A program made the translations under genes and the position numbers. This document shows, one piece after another, positions 1 to 8,780 of a stretch of DNA of 64,000 nucleotides. Below the pieces are notes generated by a model. The model searched no databases. It worked only from the letters and a program-made list of their open reading frames with translations, and was not told the DNA's origin. The DNA is from Mycolicibacterium sp. TUM20985 (GTDB lineage: Bacteria > Actinomycetota > Actinomycetes > Mycobacteriales > Mycobacteriaceae). Each line of letters begins with the position of its first letter. The first letter of the stretch is position 1. Where the stretch lies: assembly GCF_030295745.1 (NCBI RefSeq), contig NZ_AP027291.1, positions 1,550,001 through 1,614,000 of the forward strand, read 5' to 3'.

Positions 1-2
1 CT

Positions 3-101
3 CATGAACTCCTGGAGAACAGGCGGTCCTATGCACTCCGCGGCAAGTTCGCGATCGACGTGGCGGGCGAGACCGTTGCGCTTCCCCGCCGCATCTCGTA
101 G
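3..101 (+). CDS. C-terminal end of an unidentified protein (5' partial)
   Basis: An open frame enters from the left edge and ends at TAG 99-101. It gives 32 residues, from HELLENRRSY through the charged stretch LRGKFAIDVAG to the end LPRRIS. The composition looks like real protein rather than a high-GC shadow frame. It stops five bases before the convergent stop codon of the AraC-type regulator, a spacing typical of two real genes. The rest of the gene lies outside the window and I do not recognise the family from this tail. Confidence 0.5.
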   Translation, partial: HELLENRRSYALRGKFAIDVAGETVALPRRIS

Positions 102-105
102 CGGA

Positions 106-1053
106 TCAACTCCGCCCGGCGAAGGTGGCGCGGTACTCCGAGGGGGACACATCCAGGAGCCGGCGGAAATGCAGTCGGAGGTTCGATCCGGTTCCCAGCC
201 CGACCTGGTCCGCGATGCGGTCGACCGACAGCCTCGTGCTCTCGAGGAGTCCGCGGGCGGTGTCGACCCGCGCCCGCAGGATCCACTGCAGCGGGGTGCT
301 GCCGGTCTCGTCGGCGAAGCGGCGCAGGAACGTGCGTGGCGACATTTGCGCGTGTGCGGCGAGTCCGGCGATCGTGAGCTGCTGGTCGAGCCGCGCCATG
401 GCCCATTCCCGCGTCGCGGCGAGGGTTTCGCCCTGGGCTGCCGAGCTGGTCTTCGGCAAGTACTGGGCCTGACCCCCGGTCCGATAGGGCGCGGTGACGA
501 GTCCTCGTGCGATCTCGTTCGCCGCGCTCACGCCGAGGTCGCGCCGAACGATGTGCAGGCACAGGTCTAGACCGGCGGCGGCCCCCGCCGAGGTGAGGAC
601 GGATCCCTCGTCGACGAAGAGCACGTTCGGCTCGACCGTGATCTGCGGATAAAGCTTCGCGAGCTTCTCCGCCGCATCCCAGTGCGTCGTCGCCCGCAGG
701 TCGTCGAGCAGGCCGGCATCCGCGAGGGCGAATGCGCCGTAGCAAATCGACGCGATACGTGTCCCGCGGGATGCGGCAGTCCGGAGCGCTTCGCGCACCT
801 CCACCGGTATCGGCCGACCCGCCGGCGCATACCCCGGGACGACGATCGTGTCCGCGTCGGCCAATGCATCCAGGCCCCGCGGGACCGCGTAGCCGAAGCC
901 CCCGTGGGACGGCACCGTTCCGGCGGTGACCCCGCAGGCCGACACCTCGTAGGGATACCCCGACTCCGGATGGAACACTTCCGCCGGGATCCCGACGTCC
1001 AGCGGGAGCGCCCCGTCGAGTATGAGGACCACCACCTGATGCGGTCGAAGCAT
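106..1053 (-). CDS. GlxA-type AraC family transcriptional regulator
   Basis: Two-domain regulator of about 315 residues. The first 180 residues form a DJ-1/PfpI (class I glutamine amidotransferase-like) sensor domain, with the nucleophile-elbow-like segment ASICYGAFALADAG. The C-terminal 100 residues form an AraC DNA-binding domain with two helix-turn-helix units (the stretch MSPRTFLRRFADETGSTPLQ and the final VGLGTGSNLRLHFRR). The open frame extends to 1134, but homology begins at MLRPHQVVVLIL, so ATG 1051-1053 is preferred. No target gene is evident. The neighbours are a convergent gene fragment and the MFS gene, which is read on the same strand and ends 231 bases upstream of this start. 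Confidence 0.85.
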   Translation of the reverse strand: MLRPHQVVVLILDGALPLDVGIPAEVFHPESGYPYEVSACGVTAGTVPSHGGFGYAVPRGLDALADADTIVVPGYAPAGRPIPVEVREALRTAASRGTRIASICYGAFALADAGLLDDLRATTHWDAAEKLAKLYPQITVEPNVLFVDEGSVLTSAGAAAGLDLCLHIVRRDLGVSAANEIARGLVTAPYRTGGQAQYLPKTSSAAQGETLAATREWAMARLDQQLTIAGLAAHAQMSPRTFLRRFADETGSTPLQWILRARVDTARGLLESTRLSVDRIADQVGLGTGSNLRLHFRRLLDVSPSEYRATFAGRS

Positions 1054-1284
1054 CACCCGACTCCGATCCGGTCGACGCGGGCCGACCGCGTCATCATCCT
1101 CGCACGTGTGGGCATTCCCGCCATGCGTGCGCATCTCGCCTCGCGGCGCTCACCGAGCATCGCAGCTGGTGGCTAGCGTCATGAGTGTGATCGATTTGCA
1201 GAACGGCGTCCGTTTCGAGCGCGGGCCGGGCGGCCCTTGCGCCGAACGCCGCCGAACTCGCATTGGTCGAACCGTTGTGAGCGT

Positions 1285-2778
1285 TTACTTTTCAGCTGCA
1301 CTGGAACGCAGCCGGTCCTCCGCTGATCGCGGTGTCGTCTCCGAAGATGCCGCCGCCGGGTTTCGCATCAGCATGATCGCCGGCATTGCAGCGAGGACGA
1401 AGAGCACTCCTGCCATGACGACGTAGACATAAACGCCGGTCGCCGCGCTCGCGGGGGCATCGTCGGTCGAGGTGCCAGAAATTTGGGTCGCCTTGAGCAC
1501 CTCACCCCCGGCAAAGTTGACGACGACCGAGCTGAGGGCGATCACGACCGACACCACACCGGCGATGGTGCCCTGCCGCTGGGGGGCTTCGAGGCTGGTC
1601 GCGAGGTTGTAACCGGAGGCGCCGATCGCACCGGCGGCCATGCCGAGCATGGCGCTGCAGGTGATCGCCAACGGGAGGACGGATACGCCCGCCAGCATCG
1701 CGAAGGTCGCCACCATCCCGAGGACGATTCCGCCGAGGAGGGGCAGTGCAGGACCGCACCGCCCTGCGATCCATCCGGCGCCGATGCCACCGATGGCGAT
1801 CCCGAAGTTGGCCGCCGCGAACAGGACTGCGATCGCCTCGCCGTCGCCCAGCCCGTAACCGAGCCCCGCGTCGGGGGGCACTTGGGCGACGATGCTGATC
1901 AATTGCAGCATGCTCCGGAAGGAGCCTGCCGCCAGTACCAGGGCCAGTAGCGTCAGCAAGATCGGGCGGCTCAGCGCCTTAATGTCGATGATGGGTTCGT
2001 CGACCCGCAGCGCGAGGACGGCCCAACCCGCCAACGCGGCGGCACCAGCCGCCGCCAAGGTGATCATGCCCCCGGACAGCCATCCGAAGTCACCGCCAAG
2101 GCTGAGGTAGGCCAGCACCGCGCCCAGGCCGCCGCCGAGCAGGAGCGCCCCGCCCACGTCGATGTGGCCGGTGTTGCGGACCGGCGACTGCGGGATGAAG
2201 GAACGCACGCTCAGCGCGGCCACCGCCGCGAGCAGCGCCGCCACGATGAACACGCTTCGGTACCCGAATACGTCGATGACCGGTTGCATCAGAAACGGTT
2301 CGACGATCCCGACGATCGACGAGCCGGACGTCACGAGTCCAACCACGGCCATCGCCACCCGCGGGGGGCAGATCTGGCGGGTGAGGGCCACCGTGAGGAA
2401 GATCGCGGCGAAGGCGGCGCCCTGGAGGAAGCGCCCCATCAGGAAGATCCAAACGTTGGGGGCGACGAGGCAGACCAGCGCCCCCACGCCTGCCAGGAGC
2501 AGGGTTTCGATGAGTATCCGGCGCGAGCCGAAGATGTCGGAACTCTTCGCCAGCAGCGGCGACCAGATGGCCCCGGCCAGCATTGCACTGGCATTCAGCC
2601 ACGCGGCCTGGTCGGTGTCGAAGTGCTCCAGCAACTGGGGCAGGACCATCATCGGCGAGCCGATGACCACGTCGGATAAGACGTTGGCGAGGGTGAGAAC
2701 GGTCGCCCACACGATGAGCCGTTTGCTCCAGTGGTGCTCTCGGGCGTCGGGGGAGGATGTCTCCTTCGTGTCTTCCAC
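1285..2778 (-). CDS. MFS drug exporter, DHA2 (14-TM) type
   Basis: Inner-membrane proton-coupled multidrug exporter of the EmrB/QacA type, about 497 residues and rich in hydrophobic segments compatible with 14 helices. The loop 2-3 motif is recognisable around SSDIFGSRRILIETLLL, and the antiporter-type motif around GRFLQGAAFAAIF. Two starts are possible. GTG 2778 lies seven bases after the stop of the monooxygenase behind a GAGAA-like ribosome site. GTG 2832 would overlap that gene by 47 bases. The first gives the tighter operon and is used here. The gene follows a TetX-like flavin monooxygenase and is transcribed away from a TetR gene, which suggests inducible drug modification plus export. 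The actual substrate cannot be read from the sequence. Confidence 0.88.
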   Translation of the reverse strand: MEDTKETSSPDAREHHWSKRLIVWATVLTLANVLSDVVIGSPMMVLPQLLEHFDTDQAAWLNASAMLAGAIWSPLLAKSSDIFGSRRILIETLLLAGVGALVCLVAPNVWIFLMGRFLQGAAFAAIFLTVALTRQICPPRVAMAVVGLVTSGSSIVGIVEPFLMQPVIDVFGYRSVFIVAALLAAVAALSVRSFIPQSPVRNTGHIDVGGALLLGGGLGAVLAYLSLGGDFGWLSGGMITLAAAGAAALAGWAVLALRVDEPIIDIKALSRPILLTLLALVLAAGSFRSMLQLISIVAQVPPDAGLGYGLGDGEAIAVLFAAANFGIAIGGIGAGWIAGRCGPALPLLGGIVLGMVATFAMLAGVSVLPLAITCSAMLGMAAGAIGASGYNLATSLEAPQRQGTIAGVVSVVIALSSVVVNFAGGEVLKATQISGTSTDDAPASAATGVYVYVVMAGVLFVLAAMPAIMLMRNPAAASSETTPRSAEDRLRSSAAEK

Positions 2779-2785
2779 GAGTTCT

Positions 2786-3931
2786 CTACCGTGCGTCGAC
2801 GGTTGAAGGATCCGGCGCACCGCGGTCGGCACCGGGTGCCTTCAGCGCCGCGTTGCGGGCGGCAATGGCCGCCCACGTGGTCGGCAGCATGCGGTCGCGG
2901 CCGCTGGAAGCACGACTCTGGGCGAGGGTGACGTAGGGGCGCTGCCGGGCCTCGTACCGCGCGAACGCGGTGGCGTGGTCGTTGCCGCACCCTTCGAGTT
3001 CTTCGGCAAGGAAGCGGGCGCCGGTGAGCGCAAGTGAGGTGCCCCGACCGGACAGGTAGGCCGGGCAGTAGCCGGCGTCCCCGACGAGGACGACGCGGCC
3101 GCGTTGCCAGGCCGGCAGGTGGACCTGGCTCGCGGCGGTGAAGTAGAAATCAGGATCGGCGCGCGCGGCATCGAGCAGCTCCGGGATCCGCCACGAGCGG
3201 TATTCCGCGAAGGCGTCGAGGAGGATTTCCTTCTGGGCGTCCAGGTCGTGGTGGTCATAGGCGATCGGTTCCGAGCGGAACTGAAATGCCCCGACGGCCT
3301 TGCCGTTGTACCGGAAGATGCCTGCCATTCGGCCGGGCACGTTGTGTATCGAGTTGGTGCCCTCCGATTGCGCATCGCCGGGGAGATCGGCGAGGGCGAA
3401 GTAGACACCTAGGTGCCGCAGGAAGTGCTTCTCGGGCCCGAACACCAGCCTGCGTACCGCGGAGTGTTGGCCGTCGGCACCGATCACCAGGTCATATCGT
3501 CCGGTGCGGCCCGCGGTGAAACGTACGTCGACGCCGCCGGCGCCGTGGGTCAGTGTCTCGATCGAGTCGCCGAAGCGGATTACGGCAGTGTCCGGGAGCG
3601 CATCGGCGAGGATGTGTACGAGATCCTCACGGAGAAGCTCGATGTCGTCGCCAAAGTCGCTGATCTCCGCCATCGGTATCCCCCCCACCGGCTTGCCGCC
3701 GCTGTCGACGAACTGGGTGAGCTCGGACATCCGGACCCGTCGCTGCTGGATCTTCGGGAGCAGTCCCATCCTGTTCACGGCCTCGATGGCGTCACCGCGG
3801 ATGTCGATGGGTGTGCCGGTGACCCGGAGGTGGCGGGCAGACTCGACGACGGTGACGTCGTGGCCGAGGGTGCCGAGGGTGAGTGTGCAGGCGAGCCCGG
3901 CGATACCGGCTCCCGAGATGAGGATTTTCAG
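2786..3931 (-). CDS. FAD-dependent monooxygenase (PHBH/TetX-like), probable CTG start
   Basis: Flavin monooxygenase of the p-hydroxybenzoate hydroxylase fold, 381 residues if it starts at CTG 3931-3929. No ATG, GTG or TTG lies upstream of GTG 3778 in this frame, yet the frame upstream of 3778 encodes an essential part of the fold: the dinucleotide motif ISGAGIAGL, the strand end VVES, and the FAD-contacting segment TGTPIDIRG. The CTG has a GGAG site six bases upstream. Further on are the DG motif GADGQHSAVRR and the GD motif VLVGDAGYCPAYLSGRG. The family oxidises aromatic compounds, and some members inactivate tetracycline or rifampicin. Together with the downstream exporter and divergent TetR this suggests a xenobiotic resistance or degradation role, which is inference. 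Confidence 0.88.
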   Translation of the reverse strand: MKILISGAGIAGLACTLTLGTLGHDVTVVESARHLRVTGTPIDIRGDAIEAVNRMGLLPKIQQRRVRMSELTQFVDSGGKPVGGIPMAEISDFGDDIELLREDLVHILADALPDTAVIRFGDSIETLTHGAGGVDVRFTAGRTGRYDLVIGADGQHSAVRRLVFGPEKHFLRHLGVYFALADLPGDAQSEGTNSIHNVPGRMAGIFRYNGKAVGAFQFRSEPIAYDHHDLDAQKEILLDAFAEYRSWRIPELLDAARADPDFYFTAASQVHLPAWQRGRVVLVGDAGYCPAYLSGRGTSLALTGARFLAEELEGCGNDHATAFARYEARQRPYVTLAQSRASSGRDRMLPTTWAAIAARNAALKAPGADRGAPDPSTVDAR

Positions 3932-4014
3932 TGTGCGCTCCAGATTTCGCTGAGGTCGGGGTCGATCGGATCGGCGGATCAGACGCCGAACCCGCGGCGG
4001 AGCGACGTCCCTGC

Positions 4015-4039
4015 TTAAAAAGACAAAATGTTGCTTTAA
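4015..4039. promoter_or_regulatory. Candidate TetR operator
   Basis: In the divergent gap between the monooxygenase and tetR lies a 25-base symmetric pattern, TTAAA-N3-ACA-N3-TGT-N3-TTTAA, inside the only AT-rich patch of the gap. The position, about 80 bases from each start, and the symmetry suit a TetR dimer controlling both directions. No binding data; inference from symmetry and context. Confidence 0.45.
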
Positions 4040-4115
4040 TCAGGACACTACCGATCATCGGCTTGCACGGCAACGCCGCACCTGGCGACAATCGGTCCCG
4101 GGCAGAGAACGGAAT

Positions 4116-4745
4116 GTGAGTGTGGTGGGCGGCGCGATGGACAAACGGAGCAGCGATCGGCCGCCCGCGCGGCGCCCCGGCGGCCGCAACGCGCGGGTGC
4201 GCGCGCGAATCCTCGACGCTACGGCCGAGCTCGTGGCACGCGACGGCATCGCGGGCTTCCGCTACGAGGAGGTCGCCGAGCTCGCCGGCGTACACAGGAC
4301 CAGCGTGTACCGAAATTGGCCCGACCGCGAGGAGCTGGTCACCGAGGCGCTGTTGCAGTACGCCGAGGACCTCGCGTCCATCGCCGACACCGGCGACCTC
4401 CATCGCGACCTGGTGGACTATCTGATGGCCCTCGCCGGGGGCCTGGACACGCCGTTCGGCCGGGCGCTCGAACTGGCGATGCAGCCCACCCGAGAAAACC
4501 CCGCGGTTCGGCAGACGGTCGCCAACATCCTCGAGCAACGCGGAGCAGACACGCAGCGGCGGGTGAACCTCGCCGTCGGCCGGGGCGAGCTGCCACCGGT
4601 CGACAGCGTCTTCCTCGGCGAGATGCTTTCCGGCCCGGTACGCCTGATCGTCAACCGCGGCATACGACCCTTCACCCTGATGGACGCGGAGCGCATCGTT
4701 GACGTGGTGCTCGCCGGCATCCGTGCCACGACACCGCATGTCTGA
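4116..4745 (+). CDS. TetR/AcrR family transcriptional regulator
   Basis: Predicted repressor of about 209 residues. A basic N-terminal extension is followed by the TetR helix-turn-helix: ARILDATAELVARDGIAGFR, then YEEVAELAGVHRTSVYRNWP. The C-terminal ligand domain is of the TetR_C type and lacks recognisable specificity residues. GTG 4116 and ATG 4137 are both possible starts; neither has a strong ribosome site, and the second loses nothing conserved. It is divergent from the flavin monooxygenase-exporter operon and most likely represses it. The candidate operator is at 4015-4039. Confidence 0.9.
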   Translation: MSVVGGAMDKRSSDRPPARRPGGRNARVRARILDATAELVARDGIAGFRYEEVAELAGVHRTSVYRNWPDREELVTEALLQYAEDLASIADTGDLHRDLVDYLMALAGGLDTPFGRALELAMQPTRENPAVRQTVANILEQRGADTQRRVNLAVGRGELPPVDSVFLGEMLSGPVRLIVNRGIRPFTLMDAERIVDVVLAGIRATTPHV

Positions 4746-4850
4746 GCGCTCGCGACCCCGGAAAACACTTTCCGTCGTCGAGAACCGGGAACCCCTCCGG
4801 GTGGTAACGGACTCAACGTCGTTCATCAAGCGCGCCTATGGTCGGGTGCC

Positions 4851-5063
4851 ATGACCGATCTCAGTGGGAAGTCGCGCGAGACCCTGGTAGCCGAACTGGT
4901 CAAGTTCGATCGCAAGAACGTCGTCGCCCAAGCGCAATTGCACGACCTGGACCCCGACGACACCGACGACCGCGTGATGGCCGAAGCCATGGGCAAGGTG
5001 GCCTACACCGAGCGCAAGCACCGCGAGGTCCTCGCCGAGCAGGAGAAACGGGGCACTGCGTAA
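4851..5063 (+). CDS. Small charged hypothetical protein (70 aa)
   Basis: A 70-residue, highly charged and probably all-helical protein with no membrane segment or cysteine (MTDLSGKSRETLVAELVKFD at the start, then a helix rich in Glu, Lys and Arg). I do not recognise a family. A TATGGT hexamer eight bases before the ATG could serve as the -10 of an almost leaderless transcript. It is convergent with the MFS gene that ends at 5111, and isolated from the TetR cassette. Confidence 0.6.
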   Translation: MTDLSGKSRETLVAELVKFDRKNVVAQAQLHDLDPDDTDDRVMAEAMGKVAYTERKHREVLAEQEKRGTA

Positions 5064-5110
5064 CGAGGGTGAACGACGAGCGGAACTCACTGAGCCACGG
5101 TGGGCCTACC

Positions 5111-6364
5111 TCAACTCCCGACCCGATTGGCCGAGGCAACGTCGGCCGTATAGCCGGCGGACTTGGCCTCAGGTTCGAGGTCTACCAGTGCTCGGGACAG
5201 GGCGACGGTGATGAGGACGACTAGCCACACGGCGATGATGGTGAGGCCGGCCGCGATGGGCGAACCGTACTCGGCAACGACCCCGGCCAGGCCGATGCCC
5301 GCTGGAGTAGCGACGTGTAGGCATGCGTTCTGCAGACTGAGCACCCGACCGCGGACCGCGTCCGGGATGCGTTCTGCCTGAAGGACTCCGAGCACCGCTC
5401 CCTGCACGGCGACGGCAACACCGAGCAGTGCGGCACCGACGAACACCACTGCCGGCGAGGCCAGCGTCGCGATCAGCACGAAGCCGGCCGTCGTCCCAGC
5501 CAGTGCGGCGGACACCCAGGACCAGCGTTTCCCGTTGGCGCCGATGATTGCGAAAATAGTTGTCCCGGTTAGCATTCCGGCAGCGAGCGAGGTCAGGACG
5601 AATCCAAGCAGGTCCGGCCGTGCGATGGCGCTGAAGTACAGTGGCAGCACCAGGCCCTGCAGCCCGCCCAGCGTCACCGCCATGCCTACCGTCAGAGCGA
5701 CGGTGCCGGTCAGAAGACGACTGCGGCGTAGCACCGCGGCACCTGACCCGAACTGCGCCCGCGGCGAGTCTCGTTGGTGGGGGCTGGCAACGACGGCGCC
5801 AAGGCGATGTGGCATGGCGGCGGTGAGCAGCGCAGCGGCACCGGAAGTTGCCGCGGTGACGAGCAGGACCGCTGTGCCGTCGAACAGCGTGAGCAAGGTG
5901 CCGGCGGCTGCGGGTCCGATGATCAGTGCCATCGAGGTCATCGACTGGCGCAGGCCCACCAGTCGTTCCAGTGGCATGCCGGTGTGTCGGGCCACCGCCG
6001 GGGCGAGTACCTGCCGCGCAGTCATTCCCGGGACGTCGCCGAAGGAGCCAATGATCGCGAGTGCGATCAGCGACCACAGGTTCAGGCCCCAGAGCACGTC
6101 GACCAGCGGGACGGCGCCGACCGCGCCAGCCGAGACGACGTCGGCGAGTATCGAGCACGATCGGCGGTTGACTCGATCCAACAGGACACCGGCGAACAGC
6201 CCGACGAGCAGCGCTGGTGCTGCCGTCGCAATGGAGACTGCTCCCATACTCAACGGGCTCAAGCCTGTCTGTAGGACGATCAGGGGTAACGCGACGGCGA
6301 GAATTCCGTTGCCGAGCAGGCTCAGGAAGTGCGAGCCGAGGTAGACGATCGCGACTCGTGGCAT
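5111..6364 (-). CDS. MFS transporter, 12-TM (MFS_3/enterobactin-exporter-like)
   Basis: Inner-membrane exporter of 417 residues. Its start is MPRVAIVYLGSHFLSLLGNG. The loop 2-3 motif appears as GLFAGVLLDRVNRRSCSILAD. The overall layout fits the MFS_3 group that includes enterobactin and macrolide exporters. The ATG at 6364 is supported by an unusual promoter exactly six bases upstream (AGTCAA at 6396-6401 read as TTGACT on the minus strand, 19-bp spacer, -10 at 6371-6376). The same promoter is found at the divergent S9 peptidase and at a second S9 peptidase near 10.8 kb. This places the exporter in the presumed MerR regulon. Substrate unknown. Confidence 0.87.
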   Translation of the reverse strand: MPRVAIVYLGSHFLSLLGNGILAVALPLIVLQTGLSPLSMGAVSIATAAPALLVGLFAGVLLDRVNRRSCSILADVVSAGAVGAVPLVDVLWGLNLWSLIALAIIGSFGDVPGMTARQVLAPAVARHTGMPLERLVGLRQSMTSMALIIGPAAAGTLLTLFDGTAVLLVTAATSGAAALLTAAMPHRLGAVVASPHQRDSPRAQFGSGAAVLRRSRLLTGTVALTVGMAVTLGGLQGLVLPLYFSAIARPDLLGFVLTSLAAGMLTGTTIFAIIGANGKRWSWVSAALAGTTAGFVLIATLASPAVVFVGAALLGVAVAVQGAVLGVLQAERIPDAVRGRVLSLQNACLHVATPAGIGLAGVVAEYGSPIAAGLTIIAVWLVVLITVALSRALVDLEPEAKSAGYTADVASANRVGS

Positions 6365-6370
6365 GCGTCC

Positions 6371-6401
6371 AGCAGAAACTGTGACGCTGCGGCGGAGTCA
6401 A
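6371..6401 (-). promoter_or_regulatory. MerR-type promoter/operator A (MFS gene)
   Basis: Read on the minus strand: TTGACT, a 19-base spacer containing CGCCGCAGCGTC, a poor -10 TCTGCT, then six bases to ATG 6364. The long 19-bp spacer is the hallmark of MerR-activated promoters. The core matches copies B and C (consensus NYGCCGCWRCGTC). The dyad GAC-N3-GCCGC-N3-GTC is complete here and flanked by T and A. Confidence 0.7.
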
Positions 6402-6405
6402 CCAC

Positions 6406-6436
6406 TTGACTGTGCCGCTACGTCCGGGTGTTCCAT
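6406..6436 (+). promoter_or_regulatory. MerR-type promoter/operator B (S9 peptidase 1)
   Basis: TTGACT 6406-6411, a 19-base spacer beginning GTGCCGCTACGTC, -10 TTCCAT 6431-6436, six bases, then GTG 6443. It lies only four bases from operator A and faces the other way. Geometry and core are shared with copies A and C. Confidence 0.7.
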
Positions 6437-6442
6437 CGAATA

Positions 6443-8707
6443 GTGACGCTCAACGACACAACACAGACACAGATTCACTTGACGGACTCCGACTACGCGC
6501 GTGCTGAGCAGATGCTCGCCCCCTACCGGATGCGGCGGGTGCCCGGAAGTTCGATACAGCCACAGTGGTTTTCCGAGGGTAAGCGATTTTGGTATCAGGT
6601 GGGGACGCGCTTCATCGTGGTGGATCTCGATGGTGGCGGTCGCCGCGACGCGTTCGACCACGATCGGTTGGCAGCTGCACTGTCGCTGGCGTCTGGCCAC
6701 GCAGTGAGTGCCGCCGACCTACCCATCACGGCCGTCGAGGTTGGAGAATCGTTGCGGTTCAGTGCATTCGAGTCGCGGTGGGCGTGGTCGGACGACGCGG
6801 GCACGTGCGTTCAGCTCGACGGTGACGAACCGTCTCCGTTCGGCGAGGTGGTGTCCCCGGACAAGTCTTGGGTGGCGTTTCGCCGGGACGGCAACATCTG
6901 GGTCCGGAGTCTGGATCGTGAGCAGGAGTTCCCGCTCACCGACGATGCCGAGCCGCAGTTCGACTACGGCGGGTTGCCCGATGCCACCGGGATGCGGGCG
7001 CTGATGCGACTGTTAGGTCTGCCACCGCTTTTCCACGTGTCGTGGTCGCCGGACTCGACCCGAATCCTGGTGCAGCGCATCGACCAACGCGACCTGCCCG
7101 AACTGGTGCTCGTCGAATCGTCTCCCCGCGATGGAGGCCGCCCGGTGGAGCACCGCACCCGCTACCCGATGCCCGGGGAAGAGGCGCAAGCGACGATGTC
7201 GTGGACGGTCCTGGACGTCGCCGAGCGCACCGTGGTCCGACAGCAGGACGAGCCGACCGTAATCACCCACCCGACTGCCATCGTGTACGCGTGGTGGACT
7301 GGGAAGGCGGGCGAGGCGGTGCACTTCCTGCGTCAAGCCCGCGATGCCCGCACACTGGAGCTGCGGCGTCTCGATCCCGCCAGCGGCGTCACCACCACGT
7401 TGATCAGTGAGACCGGTGAAACCCGGGTCGACCCGACTCCGCAGCTGGGCGACCCGGCGATGGTGCGGGTACTGGACTCCGGCGAGATCCTGTGGTGGTC
7501 GCAGCGTGACGGCTGGGGACACCTCTACCTGTATTCGGCTGATGGGCTACAGGTCACGCAGGTCACCATGGGGCAGTGGCTGGTACGCAGCCTGCTCTGG
7601 GTCGATGAAGATCAGCGCCAGGTGTGGTTCCTCGCGGGCGGGCTCCTCGAGCACGACCCCTACGTCCGCCAGATCTGCCGGATCGGTCTCGACGGCACCG
7701 GGTTCACCCGACTGACCGACGACCACCTCGACCACGACGCGGTGAGCCCAGACGAGGGCGGCTACCTCGTCGACCGAGCCTCCACGTCGAGCCAGCCGCC
7801 CCGTTCGGAGGTGCTCGACGGTGACGGGCAGGTTCTGGTCGAGCTCGAATCTCCCGACGTGGCTGCCCTGGAAGCCCTCGGCTGGAGTCCCCCCGAGCGG
7901 TTCCGCGCGACCGCCGCCGACGGCAAGACCCCGATCTACGGCCTGTTGTGGCGACCGCATGGTTTCGATCCGCAACGGCGCTATCCGGTGATCGAGCACG
8001 TCTATCCCGGGCCGCAGAACTTCCGGGCTGGCCCCTCGTTCAACGAGATGCACTACGGCGAGCCGGAGGCGTACGCCGCCCTAGGGTTTGCCGCGGTTGC
8101 GATAGACGGTCGGGGTACCGCGGGGCGTAGCAAGGCCTTTCACGACCACTCCTACGGTGACATGGGCAATGCCGGTGCCTTGGACGACCACATCAGCGCC
8201 ATCCGCGAACTGGGCCACCGGTATCCCTGGCTCGACACCGAGCGGGTCGGGATCACCGGCCAATCCGCAGGCGGCTTCGCCGCCGCCCGTGCTCTGCTGA
8301 TGTACCCGGAGTTCTACCGAGTCGCAGTAGCGGTGTCCGGCAACCACGACAACGGCGTGAACCTGACGATGTGGGCCGAGCACTACCACGGCGACGCCAG
8401 CGACGAGGGCAAGCGAGCCATCTCCAACGTAACTCTGGCCGCCAATCTGGAGGGCAAGCTGCTGCTCATCCACGGGGAGCTCGACGACAATGCGCATACC
8501 TATCAGACGATGCGCCTCGTCGATGCACTCATCAAGGCGGACAAGGACTTCGACATGTTGCTCATCCCGGGGGCCGAACACGCCCTGGTCGGCCGCCAGC
8601 ACTACTTCCTACGACGAACCTGGGACTACTTCACCCGTCACCTGCACGGCTCCGAGCCACCTACGTATCGGCTCGCGCCGTTGCCGATGCCAGCGCTAGG
8701 GGGCTGA
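6443..8707 (+). CDS. S9 family peptidase, DPP-IV-like (serine peptidase 1)
   Basis: Cytosolic serine peptidase of about 754 residues with the dipeptidyl-peptidase IV layout. An N-terminal beta-propeller (about residues 80-480) is followed by an alpha/beta-hydrolase peptidase domain. The nucleophile is in GQSAGGF, the acid in GELDDNAH and the histidine in PGAEHAL. No signal peptide is seen. The frame is open from GTG 6428, but GTG 6443 lies exactly six bases after the -10 of promoter B, so a leaderless start there is preferred. The family removes dipeptides or cleaves after proline or alanine in short peptides. It shares its promoter type with an exporter and a second S9 peptidase, suggesting a common inducer, perhaps a peptide compound (inference). 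Confidence 0.92.
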   Translation: MTLNDTTQTQIHLTDSDYARAEQMLAPYRMRRVPGSSIQPQWFSEGKRFWYQVGTRFIVVDLDGGGRRDAFDHDRLAAALSLASGHAVSAADLPITAVEVGESLRFSAFESRWAWSDDAGTCVQLDGDEPSPFGEVVSPDKSWVAFRRDGNIWVRSLDREQEFPLTDDAEPQFDYGGLPDATGMRALMRLLGLPPLFHVSWSPDSTRILVQRIDQRDLPELVLVESSPRDGGRPVEHRTRYPMPGEEAQATMSWTVLDVAERTVVRQQDEPTVITHPTAIVYAWWTGKAGEAVHFLRQARDARTLELRRLDPASGVTTTLISETGETRVDPTPQLGDPAMVRVLDSGEILWWSQRDGWGHLYLYSADGLQVTQVTMGQWLVRSLLWVDEDQRQVWFLAGGLLEHDPYVRQICRIGLDGTGFTRLTDDHLDHDAVSPDEGGYLVDRASTSSQPPRSEVLDGDGQVLVELESPDVAALEALGWSPPERFRATAADGKTPIYGLLWRPHGFDPQRRYPVIEHVYPGPQNFRAGPSFNEMHYGEPEAYAALGFAAVAIDGRGTAGRSKAFHDHSYGDMGNAGALDDHISAIRELGHRYPWLDTERVGITGQSAGGFAAARALLMYPEFYRVAVAVSGNHDNGVNLTMWAEHYHGDASDEGKRAISNVTLAANLEGKLLLIHGELDDNAHTYQTMRLVDALIKADKDFDMLLIPGAEHALVGRQHYFLRRTWDYFTRHLHGSEPPTYRLAPLPMPALGG

Positions 8708-8780
8708 GTTTTGGTAGAGCAGTGGTCAGAACCCATGGATGAGCCTCGGCGAAGGCCAGACACGAGCAAGGGGATTCGCG

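Noticed and set aside
1054..1284. Possible small gene upstream of the AraC-type regulator
   Set aside because: The plus-strand frame there has no ribosome site or recognisable protein features; treated as intergenic.
3792..4829. 345-codon minus-strand ORF covering tetR
   Set aside because: It would cover both the TetR gene and the true N-terminus of the monooxygenase; composition is that of an antisense frame.
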